From assembly GCA_021808205.1 (NCBI GenBank), contig JAKBCD010000171.1:1-5422 (forward strand): DNA of 5,422 nt, in the 5' to 3' direction. Shown here piece after piece: positions 1 through 5,295 of this stretch. The position numbers were made by a program, and so were the translations under genes. Each line of letters begins with the position of its first letter. Position 1 is the stretch's first letter. Under the pieces are notes generated by a model, which saw nothing but the letters and a program-made list of their open reading frames with translations, made no database searches and was not told the DNA's origin. The stretch is from Pseudomonadota bacterium. GTDB lineage: Bacteria > Pseudomonadota > Alphaproteobacteria > Acetobacterales > Acetobacteraceae.

Positions 1-552
1 GTCATCGAGCAAATGGTTCCGGTCGTCAGACCAGAAGCTCATTTGCCGTTGCGCGTGGTGCAAAGCGTGCAGCGCGTACCACCAGCGGAAGGAATGCGAG
101 AGCCGGTGACGCCAGTAATCGGCGAAATCCAGGATGAGCGCATAGATGAGGAAGGTGAGCAGCGGGCGGCCGAGCAGAAACGGCACCAGGCTTTCCAGCG
201 TGGGGGGGATAAAGCCGCGTTCCACCAGAAAGTCGGTGGACCAGGTTTGCACCTGGTAGAAGAGCACGAAGGTGACGATGGGCACCACGCCGACGCGGTT
301 GAGGAAGGTATAGAACACATCCACCAGCACGGCTTTTTTGTTGGGCCATGTTTCCACCGGGCGCCAAAGCTCCAGCGGCACGCAAACGGCATAAGTTACC
401 AGCACCGCGAACAGGCCGTAGATGCAGATGAGGCACCACTCAAAGGCCAGATCGTCCCATGCCATCCAGTGGAAATAATACAGCACCGGCAGCACCGCCC
501 ATTGGTCTATATTGCCAGCGATGATGGAGAAAAGACGGTCGAGACTCTGCAT
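1..552 (-). CDS. Sterol desaturase / fatty acid hydroxylase family protein, N-terminal part (gene runs off the left edge)
   Basis: Integral-membrane di-iron oxygenase family (fatty acid hydroxylase superfamily), whose members hydroxylate or desaturate sterols, carotenoids, fatty acids or other lipids. The visible 184 residues carry the first two histidine boxes: HRLSH (His149 and His153, preceded by DFADYWR) and HALHH (His162, His165, His166), spaced as in the family. Hydrophobic stretches lie at about residues 41-60, 87-101 and 125-142, before the boxes. The third histidine box and the rest of the domain lie beyond base 1. The ATG at 552 is the only good start: an in-frame TAA occurs at 579-577 and no ATG, GTG or TTG lies between. 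An AGG 8 nt upstream is a weak ribosome-binding site. The substrate cannot be told from this fragment. The gene may once have followed the propeller gene directly, before the AT-rich insertion at 629-1016. Confidence 0.88.
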   Translation of the reverse strand, partial: MQSLDRLFSIIAGNIDQWAVLPVLYYFHWMAWDDLAFEWCLICIYGLFAVLVTYAVCVPLELWRPVETWPNKKAVLVDVFYTFLNRVGVVPIVTFVLFYQVQTWSTDFLVERGFIPPTLESLVPFLLGRPLLTFLIYALILDFADYWRHRLSHSFRWWYALHALHHAQRQMSFWSDDRNHLLDD

Positions 553-620
553 GGATGCGGCCTGTAGCGGTGGCGGTTAGCGCCGTTGTGCTCCGGCGAA
601 TATAATCGCGCCGGGCGGGT

Positions 621-628
621 TATGCGAG
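621..628 (+). repeat. Left copy of putative 8-bp target-site duplication
   Basis: TATGCGAG lies directly outside the left inverted repeat. The matching copy TTTGCGAG is directly outside the right repeat at 1017-1024; one base differs, which could be drift after an old insertion. Confidence 0.5.
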
Positions 629-647
629 GGAAACTATATATTTGGCT
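629..647 (+). repeat. Left terminal inverted repeat of the candidate element
   Basis: Sequence GGAAACTATATATTTGGCT. It pairs with 998-1016 at 17 of 19 positions with perfectly symmetric tips; the mismatches fall at 631 and 641. The similarity fades after base 647, which gives a defined repeat and not a general AT-rich resemblance. Confidence 0.65.
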
Positions 648-678
648 CAGTAACCTTACACTTGAGTGGTGCTTCAGT

Positions 679-921
679 TTAGACGCTATGAATAAAAGAT
701 ATGACCATGCTGATTAGCATTATTCCAACCCACAGAAGAAATATCCAGTAAAAGACCACACCCGCTTTGAATATTGTGGCATTCTTCTCACGGAACACGT
801 AGCCATTGCGGCTCCAGACTTTTCCCTTGGTCTGTGCAAGTTGTAGTTGCCAAACTGCCCCCGCAAAAGCCCCAATCGTCGCGCCAAATGTAAGAAGCCA
901 TATTGTTACAAACCTAATCAA
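679..921 (-). CDS. Small two-helix membrane protein of unknown function (80 aa)
   Basis: I do not recognise a family. The product has two strongly hydrophobic segments, about residues 3-27 and 53-77, joined by a polar, basic loop of about 25 residues (QTKGKVWSRNGYVFREKN). This fits a hairpin in the inner membrane with both ends on one side. An in-frame TGA lies three codons before the TTG at 921, and no ATG occurs until the second helix, so TTG is the only start that keeps helix 1; GTGAG 8 nt upstream supports it. Codon use is much more AT-rich than in neighbouring genes, and the ORF lies wholly inside the inverted-repeat-bounded block at 629-1016, so it is probably cargo acquired by transfer. 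Its coherent two-helix layout argues that it is a real gene, but no conserved motif confirms this. Confidence 0.62.
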   Translation of the reverse strand: MIRFVTIWLLTFGATIGAFAGAVWQLQLAQTKGKVWSRNGYVFREKNATIFKAGVVFYWIFLLWVGIMLISMVISFIHSV

Positions 922-929
922 ACAATTAT

Positions 930-934
930 CTCAC
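930..934 (-). promoter_or_regulatory. Ribosome-binding site supporting the TTG start at 921
   Basis: GTGAG on the minus strand, 8 nt before TTG. It overlaps the upstream in-frame TGA stop, so no longer version of the protein is possible. Confidence 0.45.
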
Positions 935-997
935 TTGTTTTGGCAACTAAGCATGTTCGGTTTAAGGACGGCTAGACGTCAGAAAAGAGCCTCGTTT

Positions 998-1016
998 AGC
1001 CAAGTATATAGTTCCC
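998..1016 (-). repeat. Right terminal inverted repeat of the candidate element
   Basis: On the minus strand, from 1016, it reads GGGAACTATATACTTGGCT, the inverted partner of 629-647. Both ends carry the central AACTATATA block and the TTGGCT inner edge. Confidence 0.65.
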
Positions 1017-1024
1017 TTTGCGAG
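1017..1024 (+). repeat. Right copy of putative 8-bp target-site duplication
   Basis: TTTGCGAG abuts the right inverted repeat and matches TATGCGAG at 621-628 in 7 of 8 positions. It lies 2 bp from the stop codon of the propeller gene. Confidence 0.5.
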
Positions 1025-1026
1025 CC

Positions 1027-2028
1027 TTATCGCAGCCGTTCCGCCGTAACGTGGCCTTTCTGGCGCAGCATGGTGCTGAGGAAGATGCCGTGCGGGGAGC
1101 GGCCTACGGGGATGGTGGTGTAGTCGCCGGTTTCCGGGTCCAGCACCGCCACGGCCTCGGCAAAGCGCAGGGCCACCCAGATTTTACCATCCGGGGCGAT
1201 GGCGATGTCGTCCGGCCCGCCGGGAAGCGGATAGATGCGGATGGGTTTCAGCGTAATGGGGTCCAGTGCGGTGAGCGAGGTTTGGCCAGGGCCGCGGTTG
1301 GAGACATAGAGGATGTGCCGTTGCTCATCGAGGAAGATGTTATGGGCACCGTCCCCGGTTTTTTGCCAGCGGGTGATGCCGCCTTTGATCGGCTCGATTT
1401 CCACCACGCCGCCTTCGCCCATGATGCAGACCAGCACCCGGCCATTGAGCCACAGCACGCCCGCAGGGGTGGTGCCGGCTTTCACGCTCCAGCGTTCGGT
1501 CATCGTGGTCAGGTCCAGTGAGACCAGCGTGTTGGAATTCTGCATGGAGTGGAAGGACCAGCGCGAATCCGGCGAGAAATCTAGATGGCTGGGCCAGCGC
1601 CCCGGCTTGAAACGCTTTACCAGCTCCAGCGTGGCACCGTCGTAAATGTCCACGAAATCCAGCCGCAGCGCGTTGGCCACGAAATAGCGGTTATCCGGGG
1701 TGAAGCCGATCTGGTAGGGGTCGGCGATGCGCTTGATGCCGAGCGGCGTGCCGGTGGCGGGGTTGTAGATGAACAGCGCGTTGCCCGCGGCATCGGCCAC
1801 CAGAAGTTGGGAACGGTCAGGGGTGAGCGCCCAGTGGCTCGGCTCGCGGTAAGCGGGTTCGGTGCCCACCACCTGGTGGGTGGTCATGTCGATAATGCTG
1901 AGGGAGCCTTCGGCTGAGTTCAGGACAATGGCGATGGGCGGGGTCGCGATTGGCGGGGTGGCGGCCAGGGCGGGTTGCCCTGCGGCGAGGGCGAGAGGCA
2001 AGGCGAGGGCAGAGCGGCGGGTGAACAT
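1027..2028 (-). CDS. Exported YVTN/YncE-type seven-bladed beta-propeller protein
   Basis: A 333-residue protein starting with a signal peptide: basic TRRSALAL, a hydrophobic stretch and a likely cleavage after ALA at residue 22. The twin arginine resembles a Tat signal but lacks the full consensus, so Sec export is equally possible. The mature part is built from repeats with the YncE/YVTN pattern (xPDxRxLxVAxxxxNxLxxxD): blades begin near residues 33, 65, 106, 148, 190, 230 and 274, and HGIFLS near 313 probably closes the ring. No catalytic residues or haem motif are visible; such proteins usually act as periplasmic binding or scaffolding propellers, and I cannot name a ligand. The ATG at 2028 is supported by the signal peptide directly after it; its ribosome-binding site is weak (ACGAG). 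It follows the ligase gene, with which it nominally overlaps by 109 bp, and probably shares its transcript. Confidence 0.88.
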   Translation of the reverse strand: MFTRRSALALPLALAAGQPALAATPPIATPPIAIVLNSAEGSLSIIDMTTHQVVGTEPAYREPSHWALTPDRSQLLVADAAGNALFIYNPATGTPLGIKRIADPYQIGFTPDNRYFVANALRLDFVDIYDGATLELVKRFKPGRWPSHLDFSPDSRWSFHSMQNSNTLVSLDLTTMTERWSVKAGTTPAGVLWLNGRVLVCIMGEGGVVEIEPIKGGITRWQKTGDGAHNIFLDEQRHILYVSNRGPGQTSLTALDPITLKPIRIYPLPGGPDDIAIAPDGKIWVALRFAEAVAVLDPETGDYTTIPVGRSPHGIFLSTMLRQKGHVTAERLR

Positions 2029-3236
2029 GCCGCTCGTTTAGACCTGTTTTTTGCATCTGCGAAGATGACGCTGGCCCACAAAAAGAATGCCGAACCGGTT
2101 GAGGCGATGAGGGTGTTGTCGGTAACGGACTGGATGGCGAAGGCGATGAAGGTAAGCCGCATCAGCCAGGCCTGGCCGCGCGGCAACGGGCGGGCGCCGC
2201 TCACCACCCAGAGCGCCAGCAGCAGGATGAGCAGAAACAGCCCGACAAACCCGCCCTCGCTGCCGATGCGCAAATATTCGTCATGCGCCGCGTTGGTGCC
2301 GAGCAGCTGGCTGAGCTGCGAGGTGAGGGGAAGGATCACCTTGCCAGCGCCCACCCCCCAGCCCAGCCAGGGCGATTGCTGGATGGCCTGAACAAAGAAC
2401 GGCCAGACCAGCGTGCGGTGGGAAAGGTCTGTGGCCTCGCCAAGTTGGGTGAGGTCCACCGCGCGCAGAAAGCCCAGCAGCCCGGACCCCAGCAATGCGA
2501 GGGACACCAGCGCTCCGGCGGCGGCCAGCGCCATAAGGCGTTTTTGCATGAGCAGCAGCGCCAGCATCATCATCGCCGCCATGGCCAAGGGCGAGCGCGC
2601 GCCGGTGAGCAGAATGATGATGAAATTCACCCCCGCCATCACCGCCATGCCGGGCCTTGGGCTTTCCGCCAGCTCCAGCACCGTGGCGTAAAGCCCGATC
2701 AGCGCGAAACCACCCAGGAAGGGCGGCTGCCCGTTGCCGCCCAGCCGGAGCGCGCCTAGCTGCAGCACGTAGAATTGGTCCAGCCCGAGGAGTGCCAGCA
2801 CCGCGTCCACCCCCACGGCGAAAACCGGTGCGAAGATGATGGCCAGGATGGCGGCGCGGCAGAATTTTTCCGGCAGGCGCACAAAGCCGAACAGAAACGG
2901 TGCGGCGGAGCCCACCAGAGAGCGCATCGAGGCTTGCAGGCTTAAGCCCGGATGCAACCCATGGATGAGCCCGGTGCAGAACATGAACAGAAAGGCGAAG
3001 GCGGGGTTCCAGCGATTTGATTTCAGCCCGCCTTGGATGGCCACACCCGCCAGCACCACCAGCCCATAGGCTTTCAGCAGCCCGGCGGTGGTTTCGGGGT
3101 CGCCAGTTACGCCGTTCAGCCAGTTATCCGGCCCGGTGGCCAGCGCCAGCACCCACAGCACCAGCCCCGCCCTTGGCCAGCTCAACGCCAGACCGGCCAG
3201 CAGCAGGGCTGGAATCACAACCATGAATTGCATCAT
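1920..3236 (-). CDS. O-antigen ligase-like (Wzy_C / WaaL-type) polytopic membrane protein
   Basis: Members of this family transfer or polymerise lipid-linked glycans at the periplasmic face of the inner membrane. About 10-12 hydrophobic segments span residues 1-393. The Wzy_C hallmarks are present: LLTGARSPLA with Arg214 in the loop before a helix, LGWGVGAGK (291-299), and NAAHDEYLRIGSEGG with His319, followed by a last helix group. The conserved Arg and His match the positions known to be essential in WaaL-type ligases. WaaL, Wzy polymerase and protein O-glycosylase cannot be separated from sequence alone, and no glycan-synthesis genes are in view. The start is ATG 3236 or ATG 3233; GAAAG lies 4 or 7 nt upstream, which favours 3233. 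Residues 397-438 are a Pro/Ser/Arg-rich tail read from DNA that encodes the next gene's signal peptide. A -1 shift at 2046-2052 would give a more usual 399-residue protein ending at TAA 2040-2038. Confidence 0.87.
   Translation of the reverse strand: MMQFMVVIPALLLAGLALSWPRAGLVLWVLALATGPDNWLNGVTGDPETTAGLLKAYGLVVLAGVAIQGGLKSNRWNPAFAFLFMFCTGLIHGLHPGLSLQASMRSLVGSAAPFLFGFVRLPEKFCRAAILAIIFAPVFAVGVDAVLALLGLDQFYVLQLGALRLGGNGQPPFLGGFALIGLYATVLELAESPRPGMAVMAGVNFIIILLTGARSPLAMAAMMMLALLLMQKRLMALAAAGALVSLALLGSGLLGFLRAVDLTQLGEATDLSHRTLVWPFFVQAIQQSPWLGWGVGAGKVILPLTSQLSQLLGTNAAHDEYLRIGSEGGFVGLFLLILLLALWVVSGARPLPRGQAWLMRLTFIAFAIQSVTDNTLIASTGSAFFLWASVIFADAKNRSKRAACSPAALPSPCLSPSPQGNPPWPPPRQSRPRPSPLS
1931..1960 (-). 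repeat. Tandem 15-bp duplication at the signal-peptide/mature junction
   Basis: Two adjacent 15-bp units (1931-1945 and 1946-1960) match at 13 of 15 positions. On the minus strand they encode TPPIA twice in succession (residues 24-33 of the propeller protein), just after the predicted cleavage site, so they lengthen the linker without changing frame. Confidence 0.7.
2046..2052 (-). other. A_AAA_AAC slippery heptamer in the ligase reading frame
   Basis: The minus strand reads GCA AAA AAC in the ligase frame (residues 395-397), an exact X_XXY_YYZ -1 slippery heptamer. After a -1 slip the ribosome would read CAG GTC TAA and stop at 2040-2038, leaving 9 bp before the propeller ATG. A base missing from this A6 run, as sequencing error or real mutation, would explain the same layout. 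I saw no clear stimulatory Shine-Dalgarno or pseudoknot. Confidence 0.45.
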
Positions 3237-3269
3237 GGCGCTTTCATAACCGGTTCGGCTGCCGCGCGC

Positions 3270-3298
3270 TTGAGATTTTCATCCAATGGCCCAAGAAT
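3270..3298 (+). promoter_or_regulatory. Candidate sigma-70-type promoter for the hydrolase/oxidoreductase pair
   Basis: TTGAGA (3270-3275, 5 of 6 to the -35 consensus), a 17-bp spacer and AAGAAT (3293-3298, 4 of 6 to the -10 consensus), in the 68-bp gap between divergent genes. The predicted transcript start falls at about 3305, on the hydrolase ATG itself. It is the best pair I can see here, but short matches like this also occur by chance. Confidence 0.35.
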
Positions 3299-3304
3299 AT
3301 CGGC

Positions 3305-4066
3305 ATGATCCTGAATATGTTAGAAGCGGGCGAAGGCCCCCCGCTGGTGCTTTTGCACGGGCTGTTTGGTGCCGCGCGCAATCTCGGGGTTTTGTCCCGT
3401 GGGCTTTCCTCAACGTTCCGTGTGCTGGCGTTCGACCAGCGCAACCATGGCGAAAGCCCGCATGATCAGGCCATGGATTATGCCATCATGGCGGCGGATG
3501 TGGCGGAGACGCTGGCTCGGCTTGGCGTGCGGCGGGCCCGGTTCTGCGGCCATTCGATGGGTGGCAAAACCGCGATGATGCTGGCGTTGACGGCACCTGA
3601 ACTGGTGGAGAGGCTGGTGGTGATGGATATCGCCCCGGTGACTTACGACCATGATTATTCCGATATGGTGGCGGCGATGCGCGCCGTGCCGCTTTCCCCC
3701 GCGCTCACCCGTGGCGAAGCGGATAAGGCGATGGCCGCGACCGTGAAGGAAGCGCCGTTGCAGGCTTTTCTGCTGAATAATCTGGTGATGGGGGAAACGC
3801 CGCATTGGCGGATTGGGCTGGAGGAAATTAGCGCCAATATGGGTCATTTGTTCCGCTGGGACGACCCACTTGGTTCGCACCCTTATGCCGGGCCAACATT
3901 ATTCCTGTGCGGGGCGAATTCAGACTATGTTACCCCCAGCGCCGAACCGGAGATTCTGCAACGCTTTCCCCAGGCGCGAATCGAGCGCGTGCAGGGGGCC
4001 TCCCATTGGCTGCACGCTGAGAAACCAGCGGAGGTGATCGCCGCATTAAGGGATTTCCTGATCTGA
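3305..4066 (+). CDS. Alpha/beta hydrolase, YbfF/ABHD11-like esterase
   Basis: A 253-residue single-domain hydrolase, the usual length for YbfF-type esterases, without signal peptide and so cytoplasmic. Motifs in order: LLHGLFGAARNLG (oxyanion-hole strand, His18-Gly19), FDQRNHGES (43-51), nucleophile elbow GHSMGGK with Ser84, VVMDIAPV with Asp108, LCGANSDYV with Asp207, and GASHWLHAEKP with His234. Ser84 and His234 are clear; the acid is Asp108 (the position used in E. coli YbfF) or Asp207. The family cleaves short acyl esters and thioesters; the physiological substrate is unknown. ATG 3305 gives the N-terminus typical of the family (short strand, then GxGPPLVLLHG). The frame is open further upstream, but that stretch shows no family similarity. 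There is no convincing ribosome-binding site. Its TGA overlaps the start codon of the oxidoreductase, so the two are co-translated. Confidence 0.9.
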   Translation: MILNMLEAGEGPPLVLLHGLFGAARNLGVLSRGLSSTFRVLAFDQRNHGESPHDQAMDYAIMAADVAETLARLGVRRARFCGHSMGGKTAMMLALTAPELVERLVVMDIAPVTYDHDYSDMVAAMRAVPLSPALTRGEADKAMAATVKEAPLQAFLLNNLVMGETPHWRIGLEEISANMGHLFRWDDPLGSHPYAGPTLFLCGANSDYVTPSAEPEILQRFPQARIERVQGASHWLHAEKPAEVIAALRDFLI

Positions 4067-5184
4067 TGAGCCAGAATTTCGATGTGATTGTGATCGGCGC
4101 TGGCATTGTCGGCGCTTCGGTAGCGGCACGGCTTATCCCGACGCACCGCGTGGCGCTGGTGGAGACCGAGGCACAGGCGGGCTACCACACCACCGGCCGT
4201 TCCGCCGCGATATGGGTGCGCAATTACGGCCCGCCGGATGTGCGGGTGCTTACCGGGCTTTCCTGTGAATTTTACAAGAACCCGCCAGAGGATATCGGCA
4301 CGGACTATCTCGCGGTTGATCGTTCAATTCTCTACCTCGCGCCACAGGACCAGGGCAGCCATCTGGACGCGCTGATCGCGCAGGATCTCGGCATTGAGGA
4401 AATTCCTGTCGCCAAGGCCAAGGCGCTTTGCCCCGCCATCATCGATGGCTACGCCACCCGTGCGGCGCTGGAATCGGATGGGTTCGACATGGATGTGGCC
4501 GGGCTGCACCAATATTTCCTGCGCAAGCTGCGCCAGGGCGGCGGGCAGTTGCTGTTGCGCCACCGCGCCGGGCGGATTGAGCGCAAGCACCGCGCCTGGG
4601 CTGTGCAAACTTCTGGCGGGCTGATGATCAACGCGCCCATTGTGGTGAACGCGGCCGGGGCCTGGGGTGATGAGGTGGCCGAGATTGCCGGGCTGGCGCC
4701 GATTGGCCTGGTGCCCTGCCGCCGTACCGCCGCCATTATCGACCCCGCACCTTTCCAGGTGGAGCATTGGCCGATGGTGCAATCCGCCGCCCATGACTGG
4801 TATGTGCGCGCTGAGGCCCGGACCAAGCTGATGGTGACGCCCTGCGATGAGACGCCCGACACACCCCATGATGTGCAGCCGGATGAGCTGGATGTTGCCA
4901 TTGGGATAGACCGGATGCAGCAGGCGCTGGATATTGACGTGAAGCGCGTTGAACATAGCTGGGCGGGGTTGCGGACTTTCACGCCGGATAGGTCTCTGGC
5001 GTTTGGGTACGACAATGCGCTGGAAGGCTTTTTCTGGGCGGTCGGGCAGGGCGGTTATGGTATCCAGACCGCGCCGGCCGCTTCCGCGCTGATCGCCGCG
5101 ATGGTGAAGCACGAGGATCCTGGCCCGGCCGTCGGCATTTTACCGGATATCGACCCGATGCGGTTTCGCCCTCGCAGACGCTGA
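4066..5184 (+). CDS. DauA-like FAD-dependent oxidoreductase (D-amino-acid dehydrogenase family)
   Basis: A 372-residue DAO-family flavoprotein with N-terminal Rossmann motif GAGIVG (11-16), Glu33 at the end of strand 2 for the FAD ribose, and the GYHTTGRSAA loop (39-48) next to the flavin. Against my recollection of Pseudomonas aeruginosa D-arginine dehydrogenase DauA it aligns over nearly its whole length: NPP, VNAAGAW, WPM, HDVQP, WAGLR, EGFFW and QGGYGIQT are all shared. Residues matching the DauA carboxylate-binding and active-site set are kept: Tyr54, Arg220, Tyr246, Arg303 and Gly330. The DauA specificity residues are not: His48, Thr50 and Glu87 become Ile49, Val51 and Ile88. It should oxidise a D-amino acid or similar amine to the imino acid, passing electrons to an acceptor other than oxygen, but probably not D-arginine. 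The start overlaps the hydrolase stop (TGATG); AAGGGA lies 12 nt upstream. Confidence 0.87.
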   Translation: MSQNFDVIVIGAGIVGASVAARLIPTHRVALVETEAQAGYHTTGRSAAIWVRNYGPPDVRVLTGLSCEFYKNPPEDIGTDYLAVDRSILYLAPQDQGSHLDALIAQDLGIEEIPVAKAKALCPAIIDGYATRAALESDGFDMDVAGLHQYFLRKLRQGGGQLLLRHRAGRIERKHRAWAVQTSGGLMINAPIVVNAAGAWGDEVAEIAGLAPIGLVPCRRTAAIIDPAPFQVEHWPMVQSAAHDWYVRAEARTKLMVTPCDETPDTPHDVQPDELDVAIGIDRMQQALDIDVKRVEHSWAGLRTFTPDRSLAFGYDNALEGFFWAVGQGGYGIQTAPAASALIAAMVKHEDPGPAVGILPDIDPMRFRPRRR

Positions 5185-5226
5185 TCGGTGTTTGATCGTT
5201 TTACATTGAAACGATCAAACACCGAT
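5184..5226 (+). terminator. Perfect 18-bp hairpin at the end of the oxidoreductase gene
   Basis: Arms 5184-5201 and 5209-5226 are exact reverse complements with a 7-nt loop (TACATTG). The first arm begins on the last base of the oxidoreductase stop codon. It is followed by GCTTGGTCTTTCC, not a run of T, so it is not a textbook intrinsic terminator. Transcript-end stabiliser or a less typical terminator is the likely role. Confidence 0.6.
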
Positions 5227-5251
5227 GCTTGGTCTTTCCGAGCAGCTCCAA

Positions 5252-5287
5252 TCACCTGAATTGAAGCTTCTGGCTCAATTCAGGTGA
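5252..5287 (-). terminator. 13-bp hairpin downstream of the OmpR/PhoB-type regulator
   Basis: Arms 5252-5264 and 5275-5287 pair perfectly (13 bp, TCACCTGAATTGA) around a 10-nt loop. It starts 8 bp after the stop codon of the minus-strand regulator gene, as expected for its transcript end, though no T-run follows on either strand. It could also serve as a second hairpin for the plus-strand pair. Confidence 0.5.
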
Positions 5288-5295
5288 GGATTGTT

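Larger units (their letters stand above)
629..1016. mobile_element. Candidate non-autonomous (MITE-like) element with a small membrane-protein cargo
   Basis: A 388-bp block with three independent signs of insertion. First, its two ends are inverted copies: GGAAACTATATATTTGGCT at 629-647 and, read on the minus strand from 1016, GGGAACTATATACTTGGCT (17 of 19 identical, no gaps). Second, directly outside these tips lie 8-bp direct repeats, TATGCGAG (621-628) and TTTGCGAG (1017-1024), 7 of 8 identical, as expected for a target duplication. Third, composition changes: about 44% GC across 661-1020 against about 63% in the adjoining 1021-1080. There is no transposase or recombinase, and the only coding region is the 80-residue ORF at 679-921. 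Eight-base duplications occur in IS6, ISL3, IS256 and IS1595 families among others; I cannot assign one. It sits 2 bp past the propeller stop codon and so disrupts no visible gene. Inference from one copy; further genomic copies would settle it. Confidence 0.6.

Noticed and set aside
13..567. A plus-strand open frame of 184 codons at the left edge.
   Set aside because: The opposite strand encodes both histidine boxes and membrane segments of a sterol desaturase family protein; the plus-strand translation shows no recognisable domain.
601..606. A perfect TATAAT on the plus strand.
   Set aside because: No suitable -35 sequence lies 16-18 bp upstream and no plus-strand gene follows.
620..1030. 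TTAT on both sides of the AT-rich block as an alternative target duplication.
   Set aside because: The two copies sit at different distances from the inverted repeats; the 8-mers at 621-628 and 1017-1024 abut both tips exactly.
806..1123. A plus-strand open frame crossing the AT-rich block and the propeller gene.
   Set aside because: It runs across the proposed element boundary and antisense to a real gene, with no domain or ribosome-binding site.
3239..3304. A longer hydrolase starting upstream in the open frame.
   Set aside because: There is no ATG before 3305 in that stretch, and the extra residues do not resemble the family's N-terminus.
4324..5112. A long minus-strand open frame (262 codons) opposite the flavoprotein gene.
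   Set aside because: It is antisense to a strongly supported protein with all its motifs, and its translation is low-complexity His/Arg/Gly-rich, as GC-rich codon bias produces.
4066..5184. Naming the flavoprotein DauA (D-arginine dehydrogenase).
   Set aside because: The glutamate that recognises the guanidinium group and two more pocket residues are replaced by hydrophobic ones.
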